The notes under the pieces are model-generated. The model was given only the letters and a program-made list of their open reading frames with translations. It was not told the origin of the DNA and did not search any database. A stretch of DNA of 64,000 bases from Durusdinium trenchii (lineage: Eukaryota; Sar; Dinophyceae; Suessiales; Symbiodiniaceae), in contig CAXAMN010025694.1 in the NCBI GenBank assembly GCA_963970005.1, positions 192,642 to 256,641 of the forward strand, written 5' to 3'. Numbering within the stretch: the stretch's first letter is position 1; every line of letters begins with the position of its first letter. The translations under genes were made by a program, and so were the position numbers. Below, piece after piece: positions 24,780 through 35,527 of this stretch.

Positions 24780-26470
24780 TCTGTGTGAATGAGGAGCCAT
24801 TGGAGGAGCCCCCTCACCACGAATTCTTTGGAGGAAGATCTGTGGAACGCCTTCGCCAGGTGCGACCGACACCGAACACATCTGGTGCCTCGGATCGGAG
24901 GTTCTCCGGACCGTGCGACGGCTGGTGTAATCACAAAAAACCGAGGGCACAGCCGCGCCCAAAAAAATACCAAAGGGCAAGGCAAAACAATCATATGGTG
25001 TATAGAGATGTTGGGGAGGTTTTTTTTTGTCAGGCACATACTATCATAACCACTAGGGGATCTGTGATGATCTGTGCATGGCTCATTCCATGGCAGATCA
25101 GCCCAAATGACTTCGACGAGCGCATACGACTGGGGAAGCCATTCATCATCGAAGACGCAGGCGCTTCTGTTGCGCCCACGCAAGATGACCTGTTCCTGGC
25201 GCAAGACCGTGTGCCTTGCGCATGTATTGTGAGTGCAAGCCCGAGCTGGCTCTCTTTCCGGTCTTGCCTGCAAGGCGAGAACTTGGACTTGGTTGGCTCC
25301 ACCTGTCAGCAGTTCCATGAGCGATTTCCGTCTGCCAAGATGCGTGCCGAGTACTCCGGTGGCCGGACACCCATCAGATTTTATGGCAAATGTCCCATCT
25401 CTTTGACACTGAGTTCTCGGTTATGTAAGTGAGAAGATTTAGATGTTCGTGGTAGAGGTGTTGCAAGATTCACTTGGGCTCTTGGATTAGCCATCCGATC
25501 CGGCAAAAGTGCACTGAGCCCGAGGAGAGAGATGTTCGTTTCGCTTGGAAGCAAGGCGAGGCTAGCTGGCAAGCTGTTCCCATTCTTTCAGATCAAATAT
25601 CTTTCACGTGACGTGATCACTTTGGCCTTCGACCCTTCGACACCAACACTTCACCGTTCTTCAGATGTTTTTCGTGCATCCCTCCTTAAGCCCATGAGCC
25701 ATTTGACAATTGGCATAGACTCATTGGTCCATGGACTCTATGGATCTTTTTTCGCATAGACCTTGATTTGGTCGTTTGATGTCGTGCGTCTTCCAGGCAT
25801 GGTTTGAGAAGGACCGGCCTCAAAGAGCTCTCCAGGACGTATGACGTGCTCTGCTGCATTGCATGACGAATCCGACACTGAGAAGGAACACCCCGAGTGG
25901 AAGTGACCATTTTTGCGAAAACCAACCCAGTGGTTTTGGGGGTCCATGTCCATTTCCAGGGGAGTATAAGATAGTATAAGTGCGGTGTAGCGCTTGGCGC
26001 CTGCGAAATTGCATGCTTGTAGCACGCGCAACTCTGTTGACAGAGATGCTACATTTGAAGCTTGCTTTTCCCGAGGACCTTCCCGGGAGTCTGGCTGCCA
26101 CCAACGCACCCTACGTATGGCACGTGAAGGAGCGTATTTCCATTGCAAGATGCTGTGCAGGTGCTGCGCAGGATGGATCAGAGCAAAGTCCCATGGAGTC
26201 GGTTTGGTCAAGCGCATTCCTTGTCCTCCCAGGACGGAGGCCATGAAGCGCCACCCGAAGTGCGTGCTGCAGTGCAAGAGGCCTTTGCATTCTACTTACT
26301 GTAGGCTACACGGACCTTTGACCTTTGGCCCTTGGCACTTGGAGATGCTATGAAAAACTGCCACTAGTGATCGCTTATCAAACAGAAGGATCATCGTCAG
26401 GCATGGCAGCCGCCCTATTTCGTGCGTGGTGCTGTGAACCTGCGGGAGGCCAACGAGTCGGCGGAGCCGC
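24780..26470 (+). CDS. Possible JmjC/cupin-like protein (fragmentary exons)
   Basis: Pieces on the plus strand suggest one split gene. They are 24787-24859 (EEPLEEPPHHEFFGG, ending CAG before GTGCG); about 25085-25160 (WQISPNDFDERIRLGKPFII, like the ...F..R...GKPvII entry of JmjC/cupin_8 proteins); about 25290-25370 (CQQFHERFPSAKMRAEYSGG); about 26045-26135 (LAFPEDLPGSLAATNAPYVW); 26224-26305 (EAPPEVRAAVQEAFAFYLL); and about 26405-26475 (YFVRGAVNLREANESAEPL). The metal-binding HxD...H of a JmjC hydroxylase was not found. The family call rests only on the N-terminal resemblance and is weak. Confidence 0.3.
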
Positions 26471-26799
26471 TCAGCTAGTGCGGAGCCGCTTCCCTTCTTG
26501 TGATTCCGGCCAAAAACAATGGGAAAAGGAAGGTAAGGCCTCCTTTAGCCCCATGAATGGTAAAGGGGCGAAAGGGTCTTTTTGAAGGGGGCCCACCCTG
26601 AACCCTGCGTTGCAGCACCAAACCTTAGAAGTATATATAGTACTTTGCTAAACCTCAAGCAGGATACCCTTGTTCACGGCTCAGTCTTCATTCCTTGCCT
26701 TTACGTCCCACAGCACCAGCAACAGCAACAGCTCCAGCTGAGCCACAGGCCCAGCTGGTTTTGGGTTTTTGGGTTTGCTGCGCCGGCTTAGTGGGCTCG

Positions 26800-26965
26800 A
26801 CATAGCATGTATGTTGCAGATTTTGTGGCAGGCGCAGTGTGCTTGGATATGGTGGCGGCGCGATGATGTGAATCTTGATGTGCAGATGTCGTGGGAGGCC
26901 CAGGCGCAGAGCTTTGTGGACGAAGCGCAGATTTCGTGGCCACGGCGCTTGGTGCTCTGTCCGAG
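26800..26965. repeat. Degenerate outlier copies of the 42-bp minisatellite
   Basis: GCAGATTTTGTGGCAGGCGCAG, split across diverged units at about 26815, 26880 and 26925, matches the unit of the large array at 49860-50592. The satellite sequence is therefore dispersed as well as tandem. Confidence 0.6.
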
Positions 26966-27179
26966 CCGGTCGGAAGGGTTGAAGGTCAGAATAAGGACAG
27001 ACCGAACGCAAGGTGTGGGGAGGGCCGAGCGTCCGTCGGATAAGCGCGCAAGTGAGCCGGAGAAGCGCCAGACTCAGCTGAAAGGGGGCCCAAGACCTTT
27101 TTTTGCGTGGGAGCTTGTGTAGTGTGTCTAGGAGGAAAAAGAATGAATGGGGGGTGACCAGCCGGCATGCAACGCGGGG

Positions 27180-27400
27180 TCAGGCGCTGCGCCCACCGAA
27201 ACAAAAGAGGGTTTAAGCAAAAGGCCGGGAGGTTATAAAATACAAAGGGTTGGTAAAACACATGCTTGGGAGTTAACGAATAGGAAGGAGGCGGTGGTTA
27301 AGCAAAAAGGTTGCAGATTTTTAGAAGGGGGTTGGGAGGTTAGAAGAAAGCGTGGGGAGGTTAAACACACGGGTTGGAAGGTTAAAAAGAGGGGTTGACA
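27180..27400. repeat. Purine-rich GGTTAA-spaced repeat
   Basis: Irregular units of about 30 bases contain GGGAGGTTA or GGGGTTGG followed by A-rich stretches. The strand is strongly purine-biased, so the open plus frame here is compositional. Confidence 0.5.
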
Positions 27401-28007
27401 GGGCATCTACCTGATAGAGGCCATTTTGATTCTGATGTATGTTTGCCTGGGTAGCCAAACGTCCCTCCATGTTTCGTTCCATAAAGGTGACCTTAAGGAA
27501 AACGTGTTTAAGTGCGCATCTTGTTGAAACCTTCTACCCGTGGTCAAGTGTCCGGTGTCCCGCGTGGTTATGTCCACGTCTCTTGAGGGGGACCTTACCT
27601 TTTCTTGTTTTACAGCGCATGTCCCACGTCCGACATCCAGCCTGAATCGGCGCTGATGGCGAGGTTCTGGTTTCATCGCCGCAATGGAGCTGTGATGGCC
27701 CATGCGGATGCTCAGCACCGCAGTGCATGTGTTGGAACAGGTGTCCGTGTAGCTTCCATCACTGTGTGGTTGCTCAATGTTGCTCACGGGTCACTTGTGT
27801 TTTTTGGTCGAGGACACTTACTGCATACCTGCTGTTTCCCTGCAGATCACTGGCCAGAAGCAGTCGCCTCGAGGGACCATGTTTGGTTTGAACATTTGGT
27901 GAGAATTTCCACAGATGGAGGACCCAGGGCCCAAGCGTGGCGGAGTGACGCAGTGGAATCAGACATCCTGAGGCATTGGCGCCTCATGCCGCACCCAAAG
28001 GCCAGCC

Positions 28008-28062
28008 TGTCGGGCCCGTGACGGGCCCGTGATGGGCCCGTGACGGGCCCGTGACGGGCACA
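28008..28062. repeat. GGGCCCGTGAC tandem repeat
   Basis: About five copies of the 11-mer GGGCCCGTGAC, each containing the palindrome GGGCCC. Confidence 0.85.
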
Positions 28063-29310
28063 TCGGGCGGTGAGTTATCTGGCAAACCCTTTTTGGTGTG
28101 CGACACCTTTCGCCTTCGTTCATGGCAGGTGCACTTTTCGCGGGATGCGCCCGAGCCGCACGATGGCGGGTTTGGGGGCTCAGAATCATTTGATGGAGGC
28201 AGCCTGAACACGCGTGTTCAGAAACCCTTTAGCTGGGAACGACCACTTGCAGATACTAGAACAACTGTTTGCCATGAGGATCTATGGAGCTGATTGGCTT
28301 CCATTTTGGGAAGCCACTGTGCAGCAGGGTGAGGCTGGCAAAAGGGGTAATAGTTAGTATGTAATAGTAATGGCCCTGAGCCTCAAACCCATATATATAT
28401 TATATTTATGGCATGTTCATCCTACTGAGTTTAGGCGAGCTTGCCTGTGTGCAGGCTATTGTGTTCTTCCCCAACATCTTCCACGAAACGCATGTTCCTG
28501 AGGACAATCCCGAGTGCACAGTCGCAGCGCTCCCAGCACGCAGGTTCCTTGCGTAAGAATGCAGCTTCCAAGCTCGCTTTAGGTGGTGAATTTTTGCAAA
28601 AAACAGACCTTTTCTGACGAATGCAGCAAGACATGGGCAGATTCCGCAAAGCTCAGCGACATGACCAGGCCACCACTTTCCAGATTCAGCTGCCCATCCC
28701 GGCGCGTGCCATGACTTCAGCGGGATTGCTTGTTGATGTTTGTGCAATTCGATCAAGAATAGACAGCCCGGTGAAGACGCCATGGGGCGACCCAGTGGAT
28801 CGCATAGGCTTCAGTCCCTTTGTCCGACTTGATAAGGGCCCCTACATATATATATGAGTCCTCTTTCCTTCCATGCGCTTCTGGACATCATGATGCACGA
28901 ATCGATGCTTCACGTGCTTTTGACCCAAGAGGTCGAGTTTCTCTTGAGTGATGTCCAATTATTGAATTATTGAAGCTTCAACACGAAGCTTGACCTGAGG
29001 CTACTTGAGAGCATACTTGCCCACTTTTGCTATGTCACACCTCTACTATGAGGGCCACTGCCGCGACCTTTGGGATCCGTATGCCACCCTGCGACCACCG
29101 AAGGCATGGAGCGGTCTGCGAAAAGCGCTCTTGCCAAATTTTGCATCCCTTTTGTAGCAGAAATTGGCATCACCAGGCGGCCAAAGCTACAACGAAGGAG
29201 GCCGCAATAGAAAAGGAACACGCTTCCTTGGTGGCATCAATCGACGACGAACAGCGGCCGCATTGATCTGATCTTTACAGTGAAGTCTACAGTCACATTC
29301 TCGTCGAAGT
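28063..29310 (+). other. Unassigned stretch with one coding-like piece
   Basis: Around 29040-29135 the plus strand reads YEGHCRDLWDPYATLRPP and on through KAWSGLRKALLPNF, which has coding character. It might be a late exon of the gene starting at 24.8 kb, but there is no direct evidence. The rest is not recognised. Confidence 0.25.
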
Positions 29311-30233
29311 CACGAAAGGTAGCCTGGTAAGGACTACCTTGAGTTTGCTTTGCGAAGCAAAGGGACTGGCTTGAGAGCTTGCTCGGGACTAAAGATTGGT
29401 AGATCAATGTCTAACACCCCCACCCCCCCCTCCCCCCTCCACTCCCCTCCCCGTCCCCTCCCCTCGTCGCCAGCACTACTAAATTCTGGACATAAGGTGA
29501 AGTCATGCGCTTAACAGTCACAGCAGTACGACGCTGGCCAAGAGGTTGCGCAATACAGCACGAACCCTGCGCAATGAGGTAGCGCAATGCAGCTTCGATG
29601 CCGCGCGTGCGCACCCGGCAGCCTGACACAGCGCGTACTGCGTTCACAGACCATATTGCTCGACACCAACGAGCATCGATGCAACACAGCCTCTCTGCAA
29701 AGCCCTGTGGAGAAACCCCTCGCGTCGCGGAACACCATTCGACTCAGCCTTATACCATCTTATACCCTAGCGTGGCGAAATCTTACCGCATCGTGGAGCA
29801 CACCCACCATAGCGTGACGTCCATCCCTGGCAGTACCGGCCGCACCCCTCCAGCACTATCCTTACAAGGGGGTTGGTCACTGAGTCACTGCGGCTTCGAT
29901 GCAACGCGTGCAGGCCTGTAATCCTGACACAGCGCGTGCAGCTGTGGGACCATAGCTGGTACACATGCGAGCGTTTACGCATTGCGACTTTTACGCGCGC
30001 GCCTGTTTTCACACCTAGACACAAACGAGCGTCGACGCAACGCAGCCTCTCGAGCCGTGTGGCGCAATCTGACCGCAACGGTGTTCCTCTTGAGCCTTCT
30101 TATGCCTTCTTGTGCTCTCTGGCTTTGTTGGTTTCATCCATGACTGACCAAGGGGCACGTTCCTGAAACACCGGAGACAGTCCCTCACCAGAAAAGGTCC
30201 CGACAGCTACTCGGTCCGTCTCTACCTTTCGTG
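29311..30233. mobile_element. CACGAAAGGTAG element with inverted ends (MITE-like candidate)
   Basis: Starts CACGAAAGGTAGCC with the TTTGCTTTGCGAAGCAA hairpin and C-tract (29416 onward), and ends CTACCTTTCGTG at 30222-30233, the inverted complement of its start. Inside are repeats of CAGCCTCTCTGCAAAGCC and GACACAGCGCGT motifs. No transposase-like frame is present, and no clear target-site duplication was seen, so it is a non-autonomous candidate at most. Confidence 0.5.
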
Positions 30234-31078
30234 TTTCCCCGCTCAAGTTGGGTTGGTGCAGTCTTGCATCCTCCTCCAACAGCAGAAACCATTAAGTTTA
30301 AGTTGATTGGCTTTGATGTTGCAATGCAGTTATTGGATGTTATTAGACAGGTAGACTTAGGTGATGTTGTTTTGTTAATAACAAGTCGCAGGCAGCCACT
30401 TCACTTCCCGCCACTATGCATGAATCTGGAACTGTTCCAACATTGCAAGGAACAGCAAACAACCCTGCCACGCTTAAAGCATCGTAAGGAACATCACTTG
30501 TACGACCGGGAGCATGAAACCTTCTTTCATGCCCAGAGCCCTACAACGGCAACATGTCAATTCCATTTCTGCAGGGTGGCACTTTAGAACTTGGGCCTTG
30601 CAACGGTATGAGGGGTCAACCTACTTCGAGTGAAGCGCCTCAGACGGTTTAATCGGCCAACGGTACTCATTCCGCCTCGACGAAGAAGTGGCGCTACTCT
30701 ACTGAAATGAGACATTGTTTTAGGATCTTGGGACGCGACGAAACCTTTTCTCAAACACTTCTTTCGGCTCAGGCCTTCTTATCGGCTCAGCGCCATGTGG
30801 CCTCTGCAGGGCGGCTGTGGGCCGCCCCATGGCCCCGCTGGTTTTATAGCGAGGCCCGGAAACCAACATACAACAAGTAAAAGGATGAACAGTGTACAGG
30901 TATGGACCGTATGGACCGCGTGGATATATGATATATTATATATATATGTGTGTGTGTGTCACTTCCTGTTTCAAAGGACATACACAATGCAACAATTTTT
31001 GAAGGCAGGGGGGCAATGAACACTTTGGGAGGGCATTGCCCCACGAAGACCCTTCCATCGTGTTGTGACATGACTTTG
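30234..31078. other. Unassigned repeat-region DNA
   Basis: The frame at 30231-30587 is open for 118 codons but shows no known domain. A TA/TG microsatellite lies at 30930-30960. Confidence 0.35.
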
Positions 31079-31266
31079 GGACGCCAAAGTCACGTACCTG
31101 CAGGAATCTTAACCCTTTCTAAAGTGCTGACGAGCTCCCATCGTGTCACCCATGTTCAACATTTCTGGTACACCGACCTAGCATTCTTTCAGTTCTTGCC
31201 AGTCAAGGTCTATTGCAGCTGGTATCGTATTCACTAAAGGGGACTACCTTCACTGAATCAGCTCTT
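31079..31266. repeat. 188-bp duplicated segment, copy 1
   Basis: Starts GGACGCCAAAGTCACGTACC and ends GAATCAGCTCTT. It is repeated in direct orientation at 33374-33561, with exactly the same length and only about a dozen substitutions. Confidence 0.9.
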
Positions 31267-31659
31267 CCTTCAGTGCGTTTCGCCACAGAGTCCCACTGAG
31301 GGCTGTGGTGTGATCCCCATCGAGGGGCGCAGCATGTGCATAGACCCGCAAAGGGGGATCCTCACTGATTGTCTCCAGCTTTTCACGATCCTTCGATGAC
31401 TTCTCGTTCTGCTTGGATTTACTGATTGAATGCCGCAGGGCCTACGGAGACCGAACTACTGAAAATCACCACACGCTCATGTGCGTCACTAGACAAACGA
31501 AACGGACTTAGACATGTTCAGGGACTTCAAGGGAGTGCTCACTGAGACTATATGCCGCAGGGCTCACTGAATGAATACCACATGCCACTAGGGAATCACA
31601 TGTCACGTCAAAAAACGAACGTAGGCGTGAAGTGACTGGATGCCTACGGGCCTGGAAAC

Positions 31660-31905
31660 CCCCACCCTCCCACCCTCACCCCTCGCACCTTTTCTTTCCT
31701 TTCCTTTTTCGTTTGCTTGGGCTTTCTCTCAGGCTTGTTAGGTCGGCGTTTAGGCTCGTTCAGTCAATGCACGCCCTGCCCACACCCCCACACCCCCTGC
31801 ACCTTTCCCTTCTTTTCCTGCTTTTTCGTTTGCCTTGTTCCTTCCTTCAGGCTTTTTAGGTTGGCATCCAGGCTCGTTTAGTCAACGCACTCCCTATTTC
31901 CACAC
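31660..31905. repeat. ~115-bp CT-rich tandem repeat
   Basis: Two copies of a unit running CCTTTTTCGTTTGC ... AGGCTTGTTAGG/TTTAGG ... GGCTCGTTTAGTCAA ... CACACCCC. The related GGCTTGTTAGGTGGCTATTAGG motif recurs three times at 32990-33290. Confidence 0.7.
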
Positions 31906-32004
31906 CCCCGCGGAAAAAAAGACTGCGCCGACTTCGGCTTACTTGCCATGCCTGCGGGCGGGCACCACTGCACGAGAATTCAACATTTTTACCCCTGCTC
32001 TAAT

Positions 32005-32747
32005 CACGAAAGGTAGCCCTTTAGGGGATACCTTGAGTTTGTCTTGCGAAGCAAGTGTTGGGACGTCCGGGTCTAATAATTGATCGCTCAATTCAGACCC
32101 CCCCCCCCTCGAATTGATTTTTCAATACAGACCCCCCCNNNNNNNNNNNNNNNNNNNNNNNNNNNNNNNNNNNNNNNNNNNNNNNNNNNNNNNNNNNNNN
32201 NNNNNNNNNNNNNNNNNNNNNNNNNNNNNNNNNNNNNNCCCCCCCCCCCGGCCCCCTTGGAATTGATTTTTCAATACAGACCCCCCCCCCTCCCACCCTC
32301 TAAAATCAATTCTCTCCTGGAGAACGTTTTCATGAGCCTCTCATGATTTCAGGATAGTTGAAACCCTCTTGAACATTCAGAAAGAGTGAATATGAAATTC
32401 TAATCACGAAAGGTGTTCCCCGAGGGGATACATACCTAGAGTTGGTTTTGTGAAGCACGTCAATTCTCTCCTGCGGAGCGTCTTCGTGAGCCTCTTATGG
32501 TTTCAGGATAGTTCAAATCCGATGATGTTCCGATTCAATGCTCACCGATGATCTGAGCCATGGGGCAAGTTTGTTTTCCTAAGAATCTTTTTGAACATTT
32601 CGAGAGCACATGTTTGAACATTTAAAGTGCATATGAACATATACTTACGAAAGGTCGCCTCCGAGCGGATAAATCACCATGTCGAACATTGCATTTTTGT
32701 TCCTGCCTCTCGCGTTCTCTTCTCTTCCCGCTGTCCTACCTTTCGTG
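32005..32747. mobile_element. CACGAAAGGTAG element cluster around the assembly gap
   Basis: Forward starts CACGAAAGG occur at 32005, 32405 and about 32647; an inverted end CTACCTTTCGTG lies at 32736-32747. Each start is followed by a GGGGATA and a TTTGCGAAGCAA-like hairpin, with decay in later copies. GAATTGATTTTTCAATACAGACCCCCC is repeated on both sides of the N run. Confidence 0.5.
32139..32238. other. Assembly gap (100 N)
   Basis: Exactly 100 N flanked on both sides by poly-C and the same TTTTTCAATACAGACCCC repeat. The true length is unknown; tandem copies have probably collapsed here. Confidence 0.98.
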
Positions 32748-32929
32748 TCTCCCTCCTCTCAAGTGAGGGTAACAGAAGGAAATCGTACTCAACACACTTG
32801 TGTGTTGGTGCCTTTCCTTTTGTTGTCCCTGTTCTAGTCTACCCTACCCGGGCGGTCTAAGACTAAAGTCCCGCTTGCTAACTTTTGCACATAATTCATG
32901 ACGGCTAAGTAGTCAGTAACTAGTGGGTT

Positions 32930-33300
32930 TTGTAACTACCCCTACCTTTCTCTCTTGCCCTTCGGTTTCTCTTTCTGTTGTTCTTTCTTTCTAAGGCTTG
33001 CTAGGTGGTTATTAGGCTCTACCTCGATAATTTGCCATTCTCCGGCAGAGATGCAGGGCCCTCTATATCTTTTCTTCTTCCCCTTTTCCTCTTGCCCTTT
33101 CTGTCTTTCTCTCCTTTCTCTCTAAGGCTTGTTAGGTGGCTATTAGGGTGGCGCCTCGATTACTTACCGGTTTCCCGATACAGATGTGTGGTCCTCTACA
33201 CCTATCTTTCCTTCTTGCCTTTTTCCTCTTGCTCTTTCTGTCTTTCTTTCATTTTTTCCTAAGGCTTGTTAGGTGGCTATTCAGGTGGTCGTGACTCTGG
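32930..33300. repeat. Pyrimidine-rich tandem repeat, ~125-140 bp unit
   Basis: Three units each end in TAAGGCTTGYTAGGTGG followed by YATTAGG or YATTCAGG, and are separated by CTTTCTTTC-type pyrimidine tracts and CCTCGATWAYTTRCC. No gene is supported. Confidence 0.7.
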
Positions 33301-33373
33301 ACCATCCACATCTTGTTTTTCCCCGGAAACCCTTTAGCGCGCCGAACCACGGCTCTGTGTGTGTGCCACTTCG

Positions 33374-33561
33374 GGACGCCAAAGTCACGTACCTGCAGGA
33401 ATTTTAACACTTTCAAAAATGCTAACGAGCTCCCCTCGTTTCACCCATGTTCACCATTTCTGGTACACCGACCCAGCATTCTTTCAGTTCTTGCCAGTCA
33501 AGGTCTGTTGCAGCTGGTATCGTATTCACTAAAGGGGACTACCTTCACTGAATCAGCTCTT
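33374..33561. repeat. 188-bp duplicated segment, copy 2
   Basis: Direct repeat of 31079-31266, 2295 bases downstream. Most differences lie in the first 60 bases; the last 60 bases differ by one or two positions. Confidence 0.9.
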
Positions 33562-33784
33562 GCGAGCATCAATCTAAGTGTGTCGTGTTTGTCAAGCATT
33601 GTCGCGACTTTGTGGTGCTTGTAATCTTGGTCTTTGTGGCCTGAGTGCGGTTTTGGTCGCCTTGTTGTCTTGCTTGACTCGATATTCGGTTCCATAATCA
33701 AAGCGAGGGGCCAGGGCCGGCAGGGGCGAGCGAAGTGTTCATCGCAACCACGAGTCGTGTGCATCTCAATAAACCATGAATATG

Positions 33785-33873
33785 GCGAGTCTTGCTACTA
33801 GGAGCAAGGACGCTGTTAGGTGGAGGCCATCGCAAGTAGGTTGGAGGCAGTCGCTGCTAGCAACAAAGGGCAT
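33785..33873. repeat. ACTAGTAACAAGGGCAT-family repeat, diverged copy
   Basis: CTTGCTACTAGGAGCAAGGAC and GCTGCTAGCAACAAAGGGCATTGG in diverged form. It immediately precedes a coding-like exon. Confidence 0.6.
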
Positions 33874-33875
33874 TG

Positions 33876-34785
33876 GATCCTGGAAGATGGTGAGCCTGCA
33901 GGATTATTTCTATGATTGGCGCCCTGAGAGCTCGCTGGTTGAAGAGATGCAGGCCGAATTGCTCAAGGCCAGAATCCAGGACACCCGCAACATTTGATTC
34001 ACTTCTGTGTTTATAGAAAGGTTGTTGCAACGCATTTGCATCCACCACAACATTTGCCTAACCACATTTAGCGAGCAGTTTGCGCAAGAAACTGCTGAAC
34101 TTTGATCTTGGCAATTGAATAAACAAGCTGCATACTGTGATTGCTTATTTGTTGGTTTTAATCATGTATACAGTATACTGTGCAATTGTTCACATATTCA
34201 CAGCAACCGTGAGAGGGTGAAGATAGCCCAAGCTTGCATGCACCTTTTCTGGCATTCTTCAGTGACTGTCCAATAACTCTTGACTTTCAATAAACCTCGT
34301 GTAGGATTCTATGGCATACTTGGACTGCTGCCCGTATCAAACTAAGCGGTTGTGATTCGTCACTCTTTGGCAATTTCATGACTCTGTGCCTCAACCAAGG
34401 GCAGATGGTTTTGTCTCATCTTTTGAGCTCTTCTCAGCTCTCCGGCAGTGGCATGTGGTGCACAAGCGTTTACAGGCTGCAGAGCGGCTCAGGCGTGGAT
34501 GCATGCAGACATTGTGCGTATGGTTTGAAGATCACAGCTAGGGCACAACAATTGCACACCAACACGCAAATATCACTATGATACATAGACCGTTCTTTGC
34601 TGAGACACTTTCTGGACTCAATTGGATCTCCAACTCTGATGAGGCTGCAGGGGAAACAGCACAAGGTTCACAAGCTCGAGCTTGACTTTGCAACGAAGTT
34701 GCTTGCCAAGTTGTTCTACCAATCAAAGTTAAACAGCTCCATCGACGATGTGTTTTTACCAAGATTTTCTCATTGGCAGCAATAG
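33876..34785 (+). CDS. Orphan exons of an unrecognised gene
   Basis: About 33885-33997 reads MVSLQDYFYDWRPESS and continues through VEEMQAELLKARIQDTRNI to a stop, with good coding character. About 34425-34545 reads FSALRQWHVVHKRLQAAERL and onward. About 34590-34785 is open in two competing frames. The first piece looks like a C-terminal exon, so two genes may be represented. No family is recognised. Confidence 0.3.
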
Positions 34786-35344
34786 AATGCTAGTAATCAA
34801 CATCACATCCTCATTGCAGACAATTGATGTGAGGGTTTCAAAACAAACATTTGGGCTGTGCACATGTTCCAGAAACATGTGGTTGGGACACAGCACACTC
34901 TATACATCGTTATTGATTTACATATATTCCTTATGAAAACACATCAGGGCATTGGGTGCCAAAACGGGCAGGGTGAGCTTTCATAACTGAGGGTTGTCCG
35001 ATTGCATCCAATTGCCAGATCCGCTCTTTCGAGAACGTGTTGCGATCTCCAGGAGCTTTTCCTTGGTGACATCTCCGAGTAAGCAAGCCCACGACCATAT
35101 GCTCGAACTGCACAGTAGGCCCTGCGGTCTTGTTCCGACTTGTGCACCTTGCAGATGTACCCAGGTATGCTGGCTTTGCCAAAGCTGAGTTGTGACGCGG
35201 CCCACGTAAAATTGCAACATCTCCGGGATGAAGAGCTGTTTCTTCCCTGCAAGTTTGCAGACGTGAGGTATGAGAACATGCATGAAGATGCAAGAAGAAA
35301 ACAGAGATGAACAATAGAGGGGGCCTTGTTCCTTCTTTCAATAT

Positions 35345-35405
35345 TTTCATGTTTTTTTTTGTTTTTTCTTTTTCTTCTTCTTCTTCTTTTTCTTCTTCTT
35401 CTTCA
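35345..35405. repeat. (TTC)n microsatellite
   Basis: Poly-T followed by TTC repeats just upstream of the aldo/keto reductase start. Read on the minus strand it encodes artefactual poly-Lys/Glu. Confidence 0.85.
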
Positions 35406-35527
35406 TATTTTGCAACTTGGCAATCGTGTCCGGTGACATGCTGCAAGATTCGGCTCCAAGAGCAGCCCTAAGCTCGGGAGACGCAAAACTCTTGGAACAT
35501 ATTATTGTTTTTCCGGATCGAACGGCC

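Noticed and set aside
32080..32346. Open frames crossing the N run
   Set aside because: They depend on unknown bases in an assembly gap.
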